Shown here one piece after another: positions 23,910-32,453 of a stretch of DNA of 33,070 nt. A program made the translations under genes and the position numbers. This DNA is from an uncultured Collinsella sp. (GTDB lineage: Bacteria; Actinomycetota; Coriobacteriia; Coriobacteriales; Coriobacteriaceae). Location of the stretch: assembly GCA_938005465.1 (NCBI GenBank), contig CALLNU010000044.1, positions 1 through 33,070 of the forward strand, in the 5' to 3' direction. Position 1 is the stretch's first letter; the number at the start of each line of letters is the position of its first letter. A model generated the notes under the pieces. That model ran no database searches. It was not told the origin of the DNA and saw only the letters and a list, made by a program, of their open reading frames with translations.

Positions 23910-25706
23910 TTAAAGCAGCTGGCACACCGTAGCCACATGCTGCCCATCAAAACCGAACCCCCAGCGCATGCGACCCACGCCGGGGCGCGGTACACGGATT
24001 TCGTCGATGCCGCCGCGCTCTATGTCGAGTAGCGACTGCACGGCCAGCAATTCCAGGCCCAGCGCATCCACACCGGGGTCATACATCAAGTTAATCGTTA
24101 TCAGCGGGCGCTCGTCCAGCATGCCAATCGTGTCTGCTACGTCGAACACAGCACCCGTAGGGAAAACCTGGATGTCCCAGCGACCCGCGCCACACTTTCG
24201 CCTCGAGGCAGGATTGGCATAGCCCGGCAAGCCAAAGCAGAGCCCCTGCAAGAGCAGATGATATGGCAGCGGCGTATCTAGGTCGGTCTCACCGATTCCC
24301 GCATCACCCAGGATGCGGCTTAGCGCCCGCCTCACCGCATCCTCATCCCCACGGCACAGCCCGTCGCGAAACGCATCGACGTCTCGAATGTCTTCGGCAG
24401 CGCACTCAAACCACTCAACAATCACTAGACGCAAGGCCTGTCGAAGCTCGTTATTGGGCAATCGCAAAGCACGGAGGCGATCGCCATACTCTGGCTCCTC
24501 AGTCATATCCGTCGTGAGAAAACCGGACAGATACAGCGCTGTCCACATGCCATCGTCAGGCGAGACATCTGGCTCTGCAGTGCCCAAACAAAGCGGGACC
24601 TCAGCGCACCCATGGGCCTCGAGCAAATCAAAGAAGACCGAAAGGCGGTCGAGATTCCACCCGGCAACTACCCTACTCAGGCAATCGGCATATCCATACA
24701 GATCGGCACGCACAGGCGCCGTGCAGCCTCGGTCCAGAAAACCGATCACACGCTCTGGACTCGAGCAATAGGCCCTGCCAAACCGATACCCCTCGAGCCA
24801 TTCACGCGCATCATCAAGGTATTCCTCGCGCCCAGCATGATTCAACAGAGCCTGGACCTCGGCATCCGAAAAGCCGAACCAACGGTCACACCAGGTCGAA
24901 AGCGGCGTCGTCAGACAATACGAGCAGCCATGCAAAGAAAGCGCCACTTCAGCAGGACGGGGACACTCCCCCATCAGACACGTCAGCCGCAACGAATCGC
25001 CCGCAGTGGCAATGGCCTCGAAAAGCACGCGATCAAATAGATCCGCCGAATCGGCGCCGGAAGCGCCCCTCGCGCTCGCACGGCCCAACCACGCCGCGTC
25101 GTACCCATCAACGAGCAATACAACCTGCTCATCGCAGGCCATCTCCAGCAGCTCTATGAGCACACCGAGCACCGAGTCAACCTCGTCCGCGCTCGCCACG
25201 CCGCGCGTGACGCGTTCGATGTGACGCACCTTATCTCGAGCTAAATCCGGAGCCCCCAAGAGCGCCAACAAGCGAGCGCACTCGCCCGAAAGGACATCGC
25301 GCACGACGCCGGCAACAGCGGGGCCACGCCTCGTAGCGCCAGAAAAGTCCAGCGATATCACCGGATAGCAAGCATACTCATCCCGATAACGCCCGCCGTC
25401 TGCATCCCAAATCTGAGCATCGGCAAACGAGCTCCGACCGGCGCGACCGACCGCAGGACGCTCCAGAAAAGCCCTGAGCATCGACAAGTTCATGCTCTTG
25501 CCAAAACCCTCGGGTCGACAGCACACCACAACGGACGCGTCGCAGTCCAACGCATCGGCAATAAACATGGTCTTGTCGACCAGCGTGCAGCAACCAAGAG
25601 CCTCCGCATAGTCGTGCATGCCAATGGGCAAAACTGCATCGTCGACACAGCCAATCAAACGCACGTCAAAGCCGGCAGCACAACCATTATTTGCCTGTTC
25701 AGACAC
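23910..25706 (-). CDS. AAA-ATPase-like (PF09820-type) protein
   Basis: A ~598-residue protein. The N-terminal part matches the AAA-ATPase-like/DUF1703 family: LPIGMHDYAEALGCCTLVDK, then P-loop-like CCRPEGFGKSMNLSMLRAFL and CYPVISLDFSG. A later VVLLVDGYDAAW segment fills the Walker B position. In the family a PD-(D/E)XK nuclease-like domain follows at the C-terminus; here the end (PLITINLMYDPGVDALGLEL) lacks the usual E-x-K pattern, so nuclease activity is doubtful. The function of the family is not established. I use GTG 25706 because AGGGGG lies 9 bases upstream; TTG 25709 is an alternative, and the frame is open to 25838. Confidence 0.7.
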   Translation of the reverse strand: MSEQANNGCAAGFDVRLIGCVDDAVLPIGMHDYAEALGCCTLVDKTMFIADALDCDASVVVCCRPEGFGKSMNLSMLRAFLERPAVGRAGRSSFADAQIWDADGGRYRDEYACYPVISLDFSGATRRGPAVAGVVRDVLSGECARLLALLGAPDLARDKVRHIERVTRGVASADEVDSVLGVLIELLEMACDEQVVLLVDGYDAAWLGRASARGASGADSADLFDRVLFEAIATAGDSLRLTCLMGECPRPAEVALSLHGCSYCLTTPLSTWCDRWFGFSDAEVQALLNHAGREEYLDDAREWLEGYRFGRAYCSSPERVIGFLDRGCTAPVRADLYGYADCLSRVVAGWNLDRLSVFFDLLEAHGCAEVPLCLGTAEPDVSPDDGMWTALYLSGFLTTDMTEEPEYGDRLRALRLPNNELRQALRLVIVEWFECAAEDIRDVDAFRDGLCRGDEDAVRRALSRILGDAGIGETDLDTPLPYHLLLQGLCFGLPGYANPASRRKCGAGRWDIQVFPTGAVFDVADTIGMLDERPLITINLMYDPGVDALGLELLAVQSLLDIERGGIDEIRVPRPGVGRMRWGFGFDGQHVATVCQLL

Positions 25707-25844
25707 CAAAACGTTCCCCCTAAATCGCAGCACGACGCCAATTGTAATGACCGCCTCGCGCGTACCGACGACGCCGCGCGAACATATCGGGCAACGGTAG
25801 CAACAAGAGGTATGAGGGGGCATAACTAATCGTTGCACAACAAA

Positions 25845-25876
25845 ACGGGGCCCAATGTATTCGCACCGGACCCCGT
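25845..25876 (-). terminator. Terminator after the surface-protein gene
   Basis: Stem ACGGGGxCC/GGxCCCCGT. On the minus strand it is followed by TTTTGTTG, about 30 bp beyond the surface-protein stop. Confidence 0.7.
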
Positions 25877-25908
25877 CCCAACTCTTTAGTTATCTAGCAA
25901 CCAAGAGG

Positions 25909-27687
25909 CTACTCCTCCGAGCCGTCCTCCCCAGAAGCTTTCTTCTGCTGATCGAGCTTATGCTTACCACTTACGATAGACGTAGCGCCCAGTGTGGCCA
26001 AGCTTGCACTGGCAAGGCTCGCCATAACGATAAGGTCGCCCGTCTTGGGCATGTTACCGCCAGATGACTTGGTCGTTGTAGTCGTCGTGGTTGTAGTGGT
26101 CACCGTCTTGGAGTCATTTTGCTCTTGGGCCTGGTTGTCAGCACCGCTCTTGTCGTCGTCTTCGGGCTGTTTCTTTTCGCCCTCGGTCTTGCTCTCGTCC
26201 TTCTTCTGAGCAGATTTGTCGTCCTTCTCCTCAGAGCTAGAACCCTTATCAGATTCGGTCTTCTCGGAAGCCTTGTCCTTGGAGTCGCCCTTTGCGGCCT
26301 CGGTCTTTTCCGTGGAAACCTGATCAGAGTTGTCCTTGTTCTGGGCCGAGCCGTTATTGACGCCAGCCATCAGCGAAGAACCCAGCGTAGAACCAAGCTG
26401 CTCGGAGAAAGAAGGCTTCTTGTCCGGCGAAGCAACGGGAGCGTCCGGCGCTTTATTCGAGTCGTCCTTGGAAGCATCGGAATCAGGGGTTGCGTCAGAG
26501 CCGGAGCCGTTGTTAGAGCCGGTGTCAACGAACGAATCGCTCGAGCTGGTGGATGAGTTAGAGGTGTCAGCGTCGGTCGAACCAGAAGCGTCGCTGTCCG
26601 TATTGCCGGCAGAGCTTGAAGACGAATCGCCCGCAGCAGAGCCGTTCGAATTGGAGCCGTTCGAGGTAGAGCCGTCGTTGGTAGTGCCACCAGCAGAGCC
26701 ATTACCGTCAGCATCGGTCGGGGGCGCATCCATCCTGTCATCGTTGGCATCGTCACTCGAGTCGTCATTCGAATCAGGTGTCGGCGAGGGCGCCGGTGTG
26801 GGCTCGGGCTGCACGGGCGTCGCGGCGGCAGCCTCGTCCTCAGCGATATAAACCAAGCAGTCCTTTAGCTCGTTGCAGTAGCGGTTCTTCCAGCCTTCAT
26901 GATACTGGGGCTGGCTCGAATACTTGGTCGCCACGTTGTTGACCACGCTATTGGAGAGCGCCGTCACAAACTCGCGGTCGGACATATCGTTGGAAAGATT
27001 TGCCCAACGGAAGAAATCCCTGCAACCACCGGTGCCGCACATGTTGGTGATGCTCCACACCATGCCCTTGACGCAATCGGCGCGGCCGGAGATGTCAATG
27101 CCAAGAGCGCTCTTGAGCCACGCCTCGGTCACCGCATAGTACGAGTTGTACGCATAAGCGTCCTGAAGCGCCGAGAACTCGACAGGATCGGTGTTATAAG
27201 CGCCCTGGAAGGCCTCCTGCGCAATACGGCCCAGCTCGGTAAGTTGGCCGTTCTCGTACATGGCATTCCTCGCGTTGGAAATCTCGCCGCCGCGATCAAT
27301 CGCATCCTTGAGCATGCTGTATTTTTCGGGGTTGTAGTTGTAGGCCTGCTTCATAAACGGAATGAGCGACCAACGACGGTCGAACTGGTAATAACCCAGC
27401 GCGTTATAGCCGTCACCGTACGAAAAGCCCTGGTTGTAGTTGCCATGGCTCTCGTACTTGGTAAAGTACTTTATCTCGGGAGTCACGTTGACAAACGAAA
27501 CGCCCTGGACCGACCTCAGCACGCCCGAGAAGGACTGCTGGGTGTAAAGGCCCTTATCGATATCGGTGGCATCCGAGGCAACGCCCGGCGTGGGCTCCTC
27601 GGCAGCGGCGGGCGCGGGCGCGGTAACGGCGCCAAACGAAAGCGCCAGCGTCAGGCCCGCGACAATAGCAGAATGCTTGGGCTGCAT
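25909..27687 (-). CDS. Secreted, sortase-anchored surface protein (MPKTG)
   Basis: A 592-residue protein. The signal peptide reads MQPKHSAIVAGLTLALSFGA with a probable APAAA cleavage site. Residues ~45-285 are a folded domain with KYFTKYESHGNYNQGFSYGD and NALGYYQFDRRWSLIPFMK. These suggest a lysozyme-like, wall-acting domain with a possible catalytic Glu in YESHG (inference), plus two or three Cys-containing segments (TNMCGTGGCRDFF). Residues ~300-535 are a Ser/Asp/Asn/Gly/Lys-rich, disordered wall-spanning stalk ending in a run of about 10 Thr. The anchor is MPKTGD followed by a hydrophobic segment (LIVMASLASASLATLGATS) and a basic tail. MPKTG differs from canonical LPXTG at the first residue. 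Confidence 0.85.
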   Translation of the reverse strand: MQPKHSAIVAGLTLALSFGAVTAPAPAAAEEPTPGVASDATDIDKGLYTQQSFSGVLRSVQGVSFVNVTPEIKYFTKYESHGNYNQGFSYGDGYNALGYYQFDRRWSLIPFMKQAYNYNPEKYSMLKDAIDRGGEISNARNAMYENGQLTELGRIAQEAFQGAYNTDPVEFSALQDAYAYNSYYAVTEAWLKSALGIDISGRADCVKGMVWSITNMCGTGGCRDFFRWANLSNDMSDREFVTALSNSVVNNVATKYSSQPQYHEGWKNRYCNELKDCLVYIAEDEAAAATPVQPEPTPAPSPTPDSNDDSSDDANDDRMDAPPTDADGNGSAGGTTNDGSTSNGSNSNGSAAGDSSSSSAGNTDSDASGSTDADTSNSSTSSSDSFVDTGSNNGSGSDATPDSDASKDDSNKAPDAPVASPDKKPSFSEQLGSTLGSSLMAGVNNGSAQNKDNSDQVSTEKTEAAKGDSKDKASEKTESDKGSSSEEKDDKSAQKKDESKTEGEKKQPEDDDKSGADNQAQEQNDSKTVTTTTTTTTTTKSSGGNMPKTGDLIVMASLASASLATLGATSIVSGKHKLDQQKKASGEDGSEE

Positions 27688-27815
27688 AAGATCCTCCCTG
27701 CATTGGTATAGTTAAAGTGCAGTTTGCAAAGATAGAAATAAGTATTGCAGCTCGCCCGTTGTTGCACAACAACCCCTCGGTAAACGGCAACAACCCTCCG
27801 CGAAATCTTAAGGAA

Positions 27816-28235
27816 TTAGACAAACTGGTCGTCGGGCGCCAACAGAAGCTCGCCGTAACGTTTCGTCAGCCCGTCTCTCAACTGACAGAAAGCGGGAATA
27901 TAGACGTTCAAGATGCGCTGAATCAAATCTTGAGCGAGCTTGTTGTCGTAGATATGGACGTTCGTATTGCGGTCTCTGAGCATATCCAGCCAGGCTGCCT
28001 CATCAATAAAGTCGTAGAATCGGTAGGACTCCTTCAAGATGGCACGAGGAGACCCCGACGCGGCAAGCGTGGCGCCCTCATACTCGAGCAGACGCTTAAG
28101 GAGCTTCCAGCTCAGTTCAAATTGAAGATTGAACTTATTAATCAATCCACTCTGAACAAAATCATTGTTGAGATCCTGATTGGGCGCATCCTCAAGATTC
28201 GCCAAGGCGCTAACAAAGTTCTCATATTTTTTCAT
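27816..28235 (-). CDS. HEPN protein (HI0074/HepT-like), partner of MNT
   Basis: A 139-residue helical protein of the nucleotidyltransferase-substrate-binding (HI0074) family: KFNLQFELSWKLLKRLLEYE, then PRAILKESYRFYDFIDEAAW, and LDMLRDRNTNVHIYDNKLAQ. It contains R-x4-H-x-Y (RNTNVHIY), the active-site and modification motif of HepT-type HEPN RNases. In such pairs the HEPN protein is the toxin and the MNT partner inactivates it by attaching AMP to the motif's Tyr. Its start overlaps the upstream MNT gene by 14 bp. Confidence 0.88.
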   Translation of the reverse strand: MKKYENFVSALANLEDAPNQDLNNDFVQSGLINKFNLQFELSWKLLKRLLEYEGATLAASGSPRAILKESYRFYDFIDEAAWLDMLRDRNTNVHIYDNKLAQDLIQRILNVYIPAFCQLRDGLTKRYGELLLAPDDQFV

Positions 28236-28509
28236 ACAGAATCACACCATCCTTGGCAATCTCATCGAGCAATTGCTGCGATAGGGACTCGTCGAGATTG
28301 ACGACATCTACATCTAAAAGAGTATCAAGATGTTCCTCGATCAAATATGAGAAACGGCCGAAATCCCGGCAACCTGCTACGGCGATGTCAATATCGCTCT
28401 TGGGCAAGTTGTCGCCTCGAGCACGAGAGCCAAACAACACGACCTTCTCGGCGTCACATTCCCGAGCAAAAACTTCGATTTGCTTGTACACCTTGTCGAG
28501 AGATGCCAT
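28222..28509 (-). CDS. MNT nucleotidyltransferase (HI0073/MntA-like) antitoxin
   Basis: A ~95-residue MNT protein: KVVLFGSRARGDNLPKSDID, with the G-S and D-x-D catalytic signature, and LDVDVVNLDES with the probable third Asp. The ATG at 28509 follows AGGGG at 5 bases; a GTG two codons upstream is the alternative. It starts 8 bp after the Rrf2 stop, so it may be co-transcribed with the iron-sulfur regulator, and it overlaps the HEPN gene. Antitoxin activity by AMPylation of the HEPN partner is known for related pairs and inferred here. Confidence 0.88.
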   Translation of the reverse strand: MASLDKVYKQIEVFARECDAEKVVLFGSRARGDNLPKSDIDIAVAGCRDFGRFSYLIEEHLDTLLDVDVVNLDESLSQQLLDEIAKDGVILYEKI

Positions 28510-28517
28510 TTGCACCC

Positions 28518-28949
28518 CTACAGCTTAATGTCAAAGTTGATTTCGGGGACGGCGGCCAGGTCGGCCAACGTCACGCCGTCGACGTACTTTTCGATCACGT
28601 CGTCCAGGCCGCGCCAGAACTTGACGGTCGAGCACAAATCGCTGCGGGTGCAGCTGTTGTCGATGCCGTCGCACGCCACGGGCGCCGTGCTGCCCTCGAC
28701 GGCGCGCAGGATGTCGCCGGCACGCACCTCGGCTGGATCCTTGGCCATCATGTAGCCGCCGCCCTTGCCGCGCACGCTCTTAAGCAGGCCCGCCTTCATA
28801 AGCGGACGAACCAGCTGCTCCAAATACTTTTGTGAGATATGCTCACGGTCGGCAACCTCGCGCAAGGCAATCTTGCCCTCGGCGTCGCCCAGCGCCGCGA
28901 TATAGATCATCAGCCGGAGGGCATAGCGGCCCTTGGAAGAAATGAGCAT
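28518..28949 (-). CDS. Rrf2-family iron-sulfur regulator
   Basis: A 143-residue Rrf2-family transcription factor. The winged helix reads LISSKGRYALRLMIYIAALG, then IALREVADREHISQKYLEQL, and GLLKSVRGKGGGYMMAKDPA. Three Cys follow (ACDGIDNSCTRSDLCS; spacing CX6CX5C), the likely [Fe-S] ligands. Members sense Fe-S status and repress the suf/isc operon; sufC starts 225 bp away in the opposite direction, so this is probably its regulator. I use ATG 28949, where the family starts; the frame is open to 29045, but that part overlaps the putative operator. Confidence 0.9.
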   Translation of the reverse strand: MLISSKGRYALRLMIYIAALGDAEGKIALREVADREHISQKYLEQLVRPLMKAGLLKSVRGKGGGYMMAKDPAEVRAGDILRAVEGSTAPVACDGIDNSCTRSDLCSTVKFWRGLDDVIEKYVDGVTLADLAAVPEINFDIKL

Positions 28950-28970
28950 ACCTACCCTCCCATCGCATCT

Positions 28971-29044
28971 GGGACAACATAACCAGGTCTGTTTGTCCCA
29001 AATCTTAAGTAAGTGGGACAAACAAACCTTGTTATTTTGTCCCA
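28971..29044. promoter_or_regulatory. Repeated TTTGTCCCA half-sites: putative Rrf2 operator
   Basis: Four copies of a GGGACAA/TTGTCCC word lie between the Rrf2 gene and sufC: at 28971 (GGGACAACA), 28991-29000 (GTTTGTCCCA), 29014-29023 (TGGGACAAAC) and 29035-29044 (TTTTGTCCCA). The two middle ones form a perfect 10-bp inverted repeat with 13 bases between. This arrangement suggests binding sites for a dimeric regulator, most simply the adjacent Rrf2 protein. Confidence 0.55.
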
Positions 29045-29081
29045 CATCTAGAAAAGTCGAGTGGATTAGTCGGGTTTTCCC

Positions 29082-29109
29082 TTGACTAACGCCGAACCCA
29101 TAGTAACTT
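29082..29109 (+). promoter_or_regulatory. Candidate suf promoter
   Basis: TTGACT (29082-29087) and TAACTT (29104-29109), 16 bases apart, resemble a housekeeping -35/-10 pair and lie 65 bp before the sufC start, just downstream of the half-sites. Upstream, TTAGTC at 29066-29071 mirrors GACTAA at 29084-29089. Confidence 0.4.
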
Positions 29110-29173
29110 TATTCCGAGAAGATTCCTAGGGTTTAGTACACCTATGAGTACACCATATACAGAGAGGGACAGC

Positions 29174-29974
29174 ATGAGCGCAAATCCGCTGCTTTCCATC
29201 GATGGTCTCACCGCCTCCGTGGACGAGAAGACCATCCTCCACAATGTCAACCTCAACGTCGCCGCCGGTGAGACCCACGTGCTGATGGGCCCCAACGGCG
29301 CCGGCAAGTCCACCCTCGGCCACCTGGTCATGGGCGACTCCGTCTATACCGTCAACGACGGCCGCATCGTCTTTGACGGCCAGGACATCACCGAGCTCAC
29401 CACCGACAAGCGTTCGCGCGCCGGCCTGTTTCTGAGCTTCCAGGCCCCGGTCGAGATCCCGGGCGTGCCGCTGTCGAGCTTTTTGCGTGCCAGCATCGCC
29501 GGCCGCCCCGGCCTGGAGATGAAGGGCAAGGAGTTCCGCCGTCGCGTCAAGGAGCTCGCGGCCGAGCTCAACATGGACACCGCCTACCTCAACCGTGAGC
29601 TGGGCGTGGGCTTCTCGGGCGGCGAGAAAAAGAAGGTCGAGATGCTCCAGCTTCTGCTGCTGCAGCCCAAGCTCGCCATCCTGGACGAAACCGACTCCGG
29701 CCTGGACGTCGACGCCCTTTCCACCGTCAGCCACGGCATGGACGCCTACCGCAAGAGCTGCGACGGCTCCATGCTCATCATCACGCACAACACGCGTATC
29801 CTGGAGCACCTGGATGTCGACCGCGTCCACGTTATGGTCAAGGGCCACATCGTACGCGAGGACGACGCCTCGCTGATCCCCTGGATCGACAAGAACGGCT
29901 TTGAGACCTTCGAGCGCGAGGCCGCCGAGCAGCGCGCCCAGGCCGAGGCCGCCGCTGCCGAGCAGCAGGCGTAA
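29174..29974 (+). CDS. sufC: SufC, Fe-S assembly ATPase
   Basis: A 266-residue ABC-type ATPase that drives SufBC2D, the scaffold building Fe-S clusters. Walker A is MGPNGAGKSTLGHL, the ABC signature GFSGGEKKKVEMLQ, and Walker B LAILDETDSGLDVD. An Ala/Glu/Gln-rich C-terminal tail (~20 residues) is slightly longer than usual. I chose ATG 29174 because AGAGGG lies 6 bases upstream; ATG 29144 is in frame but less well placed. It is the first gene of the operon, and 12 bp separate it from sufB. GC-rich codon use matches the Collinsella-like part of the window. Confidence 0.95.
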   Translation: MSANPLLSIDGLTASVDEKTILHNVNLNVAAGETHVLMGPNGAGKSTLGHLVMGDSVYTVNDGRIVFDGQDITELTTDKRSRAGLFLSFQAPVEIPGVPLSSFLRASIAGRPGLEMKGKEFRRRVKELAAELNMDTAYLNRELGVGFSGGEKKKVEMLQLLLLQPKLAILDETDSGLDVDALSTVSHGMDAYRKSCDGSMLIITHNTRILEHLDVDRVHVMVKGHIVREDDASLIPWIDKNGFETFEREAAEQRAQAEAAAAEQQA

Positions 29975-29986
29975 AGGGGCGACGCA

Positions 29987-31399
29987 ATGACCAAGAACCG
30001 CACCGAGGTCGCGGACATCGACCGCAGCCTCTACGACTTCACCTATGGCGAGGAGGGATTCGAGCGCCTCGACGCCGGTATCACGCCCGACATCGTGCGC
30101 GAGATCAGCGCAAAGAAGGACGAGCCGCAGTGGATGCTCGACCTGCGCTTAAAGTCCCTCGAGATCTTCAATCGTTTCCCCGACCCGACGTGGGGCCCCT
30201 CCATCGAGGGCCTGGACATGGACAACATCGTCACCTACGTCAAGCCCAACACCGACCAAAAGCACGACTGGGAGTCGGTGCCCGACGACATCAAGAACAC
30301 CTTTGAGCGCCTGGGCATCCCCGAGGCCGAACGCAGCTACCTGGCAGGCGTCGGCGCGCAGTACGACTCCGAGCTCGTCTACCACAACATGCAGGACACC
30401 GCCTCCAAGATGGGCATCGTCTACTCCGGTATTGAGGAAGCCCTGCACGATCCGCAGTGGGAACCACTCATCCACGAGAAGTTTATGACGCTCATCCCGC
30501 CCACCGACCACAAGTTTGCGGCCCTGCACGGCGCCGTATGGTCGGGCGGTTCTTTTGTTTATGTGCCAAAAGGCGTCCATGTGCGTATGCCGCTGCAAAG
30601 TTATTTCCGTTTGAATGCGCCCGGCGCAGGCCAGTTTGAGCATACCCTGATTATTGTCGAAGAAGGGGCGGACTGCCATTTCATTGAAGGCTGTTCGGCG
30701 CCACGGTACAATGTGGCCAATCTCCATGCAGGAGCGGTGGAGCTTTTCGTGAAGAAAGGGGCCAGTCTCCGCTATTCGACAATTGAGAACTGGTCAAAGA
30801 ATATGTACAACCTGAATACGAAGAAGGCTGTCGTGGAAGAAGACGGCTCCATGGTGTGGGTGAGCGGTTCGTTCGGGTCCCATACGTCCTGTCTTTATCC
30901 GGATACGATTCTCAGAGGAAATCATTCGACCTGCGAATTTACGGGAATCACCTTTGCGGGAAAAGGACAGTTTCTTGATACAGGGTCAAAAGTGGAAGCC
31001 TTGGGAAAGAATACGCATGTCACCATCAATTCGAAATCCATTTCCAAAGCGGGCGGCACCGCGCTTTACAGGGGCGCTGTGTTCATCGGGCCGGAGGCAT
31101 CGGGGATGAAAGGCGCAATCAGCTGTGAATCCCTCATGCTGGATAATGAATCCCGCTCTGATACGATTCCCGCCATTATCATTGAAAATTCCGATATCGA
31201 TCTCGGACATGAGGCCAAAATCGGCCGGATTTCCGAAGAAGATATTTACTATCTGATGAGCCGCGGCATGTCGGAGGAAGACGCGAGGGCGATGCTTGTC
31301 CGCGGGTTTGCCGAACCGATTTCCAAAGCGCTGCCCCTGGAGTATGCTGTAGAAATGAATCGTCTCATTGATCTTGAATTTGAAGGGGCTATCGGGTAA
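29987..31399 (+). CDS. sufB: SufB, Fe-S scaffold protein (mosaic gene)
   Basis: A 470-residue SufB, the normal length, all in one frame. The beginning (YDFTYGEEGFERLDAGITPD) and the conserved KFAALHGAVWSGGSFVYVP are present. CDFxxGCSAPRY-type (HFIEGCSAPRY), TVEDGSMVWVSGSFGSH-like and DLGHEAKIGRISEEDIYYL segments follow. SufB with SufD and SufC holds the nascent Fe-S cluster. Codon use changes abruptly at about 30530-30550: before it nearly all third positions are G or C; after it codons such as GTA, TTT, GTT, TAT, AAA and GGA are frequent. The protein is a mosaic of two sources although family conservation is unbroken. Assembly chimerism between two organisms is likely. Confidence 0.95.
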   Translation: MTKNRTEVADIDRSLYDFTYGEEGFERLDAGITPDIVREISAKKDEPQWMLDLRLKSLEIFNRFPDPTWGPSIEGLDMDNIVTYVKPNTDQKHDWESVPDDIKNTFERLGIPEAERSYLAGVGAQYDSELVYHNMQDTASKMGIVYSGIEEALHDPQWEPLIHEKFMTLIPPTDHKFAALHGAVWSGGSFVYVPKGVHVRMPLQSYFRLNAPGAGQFEHTLIIVEEGADCHFIEGCSAPRYNVANLHAGAVELFVKKGASLRYSTIENWSKNMYNLNTKKAVVEEDGSMVWVSGSFGSHTSCLYPDTILRGNHSTCEFTGITFAGKGQFLDTGSKVEALGKNTHVTINSKSISKAGGTALYRGAVFIGPEASGMKGAISCESLMLDNESRSDTIPAIIIENSDIDLGHEAKIGRISEEDIYYLMSRGMSEEDARAMLVRGFAEPISKALPLEYAVEMNRLIDLEFEGAIG

Positions 31400-31409
31400 G
31401 GAGGCAGTC

Positions 31410-32453
31410 ATGGAAGAAATAAGAGTAAACCGGCTGCCGGCGATTACCTGGCGGTACCTGCATGTGAATGACAGTCCGGATCAGTTTGAATTTCCAGGAA
31501 ATTCGGCATCGGCTGTTTTTTCCGATAAACAGTATGTGTCGGAAGGCGGCACGCTTCCTGCCGATTTCCGCGGGGCATCGGCGGAAACATTGGCGGCGGC
31601 GGAAAAAGGGCAGGCATATACTGTCATCATTCCTGAAAAGACAGAGGCTGAGCTGACGATTTCTATCACAGCGGAAGAAGACCGTCCGGATTTTGCGGGA
31701 TGTTTTATCTTCAAACTGGAAAAGGACGCAAAATTGAATTTGATCTGGCGGCTGTCAGGAGATAGGAAGCATTCTGTTTTTGCTACAGTGTCCTTTTATG
31801 AACTGATGGAAAACGCGGCGCTTTCCGTTTCCTGTCTTGAAACGGGACTGCCGGCTTCCTCTCTTTATGAACAGCGGTGTGCGGTTCTTGGGGATGATGC
31901 AAAGCTTGATTTTGTTTCCGCCGAATTGGGCGGGGAGAAGGTCATTGTCCACAGTTACGGAAGACTGGCGGGCAGCCGGTCTGAAATGAGGGAAACCGCT
32001 CTTTACGCAGCGGCAGGCAGTCAGTCTTTGGATCTTTTTTACCACATCGACCATATCGGCAAAGAATCCAATGCGGTGATTGATGTGAAAGGGGCTTTAT
32101 CGGATACGGCGAAGAAAATCTTCCGCGGCACTTTGGATTTCAAACGGGGCTGCAGCGGGTCTGTGGGGGATGAAGGGGATTATGCTATCCAGCTTTCACC
32201 GAAGACAAAAAATATTTCACTTCCCCTGCTGCTATGCACGGAAGATGATGTATCAGGGAATCATGCGTCCAGTGCGGGCCAGCTCGATATGAATACGATT
32301 TATTTCCTGATGACGAGAGGCTTTTCTTTGGAAGATGCCCGGCTTATCGTTGTAGAGGCGCTGATCCGGCCGTTGATTGACCAATTGGATGAAAGCGTCC
32401 GTGAGGAAGTGCTTGCTGAAGTCCGGAGAAAACTGGATACGAAGGAGAAATAA
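31410..32453 (+). CDS. sufD: SufD, Fe-S scaffold protein
   Basis: A 347-residue SufD-like protein. The C-terminal half carries the SufBD signature: HIDHIGKESNAVIDVKGALS, then FRGTLDFKRGCSGSVGDEGD, and LCTEDDVSGNHASSAGQLDM, with NTIYFLMTRGFSLEDARLIV last. The His of GNHASS is the position linked with cluster building in SufD. Start: ATG 31410 after an ideal AAGGAGG; the open frame extends into sufB but is not used. Composition is the moderate-GC type of the right end. The stop overlaps the sufS start by one base. Confidence 0.93.
   Translation: MEEIRVNRLPAITWRYLHVNDSPDQFEFPGNSASAVFSDKQYVSEGGTLPADFRGASAETLAAAEKGQAYTVIIPEKTEAELTISITAEEDRPDFAGCFIFKLEKDAKLNLIWRLSGDRKHSVFATVSFYELMENAALSVSCLETGLPASSLYEQRCAVLGDDAKLDFVSAELGGEKVIVHSYGRLAGSRSEMRETALYAAAGSQSLDLFYHIDHIGKESNAVIDVKGALSDTAKKIFRGTLDFKRGCSGSVGDEGDYAIQLSPKTKNISLPLLLCTEDDVSGNHASSAGQLDMNTIYFLMTRGFSLEDARLIVVEALIRPLIDQLDESVREEVLAEVRRKLDTKEK

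Noticed and set aside
26060..26110. Possible microsatellite or CRISPR-like repeat
   Set aside because: It is the coding sequence of a Thr run in the surface protein; there are no spacers or regular repeats.
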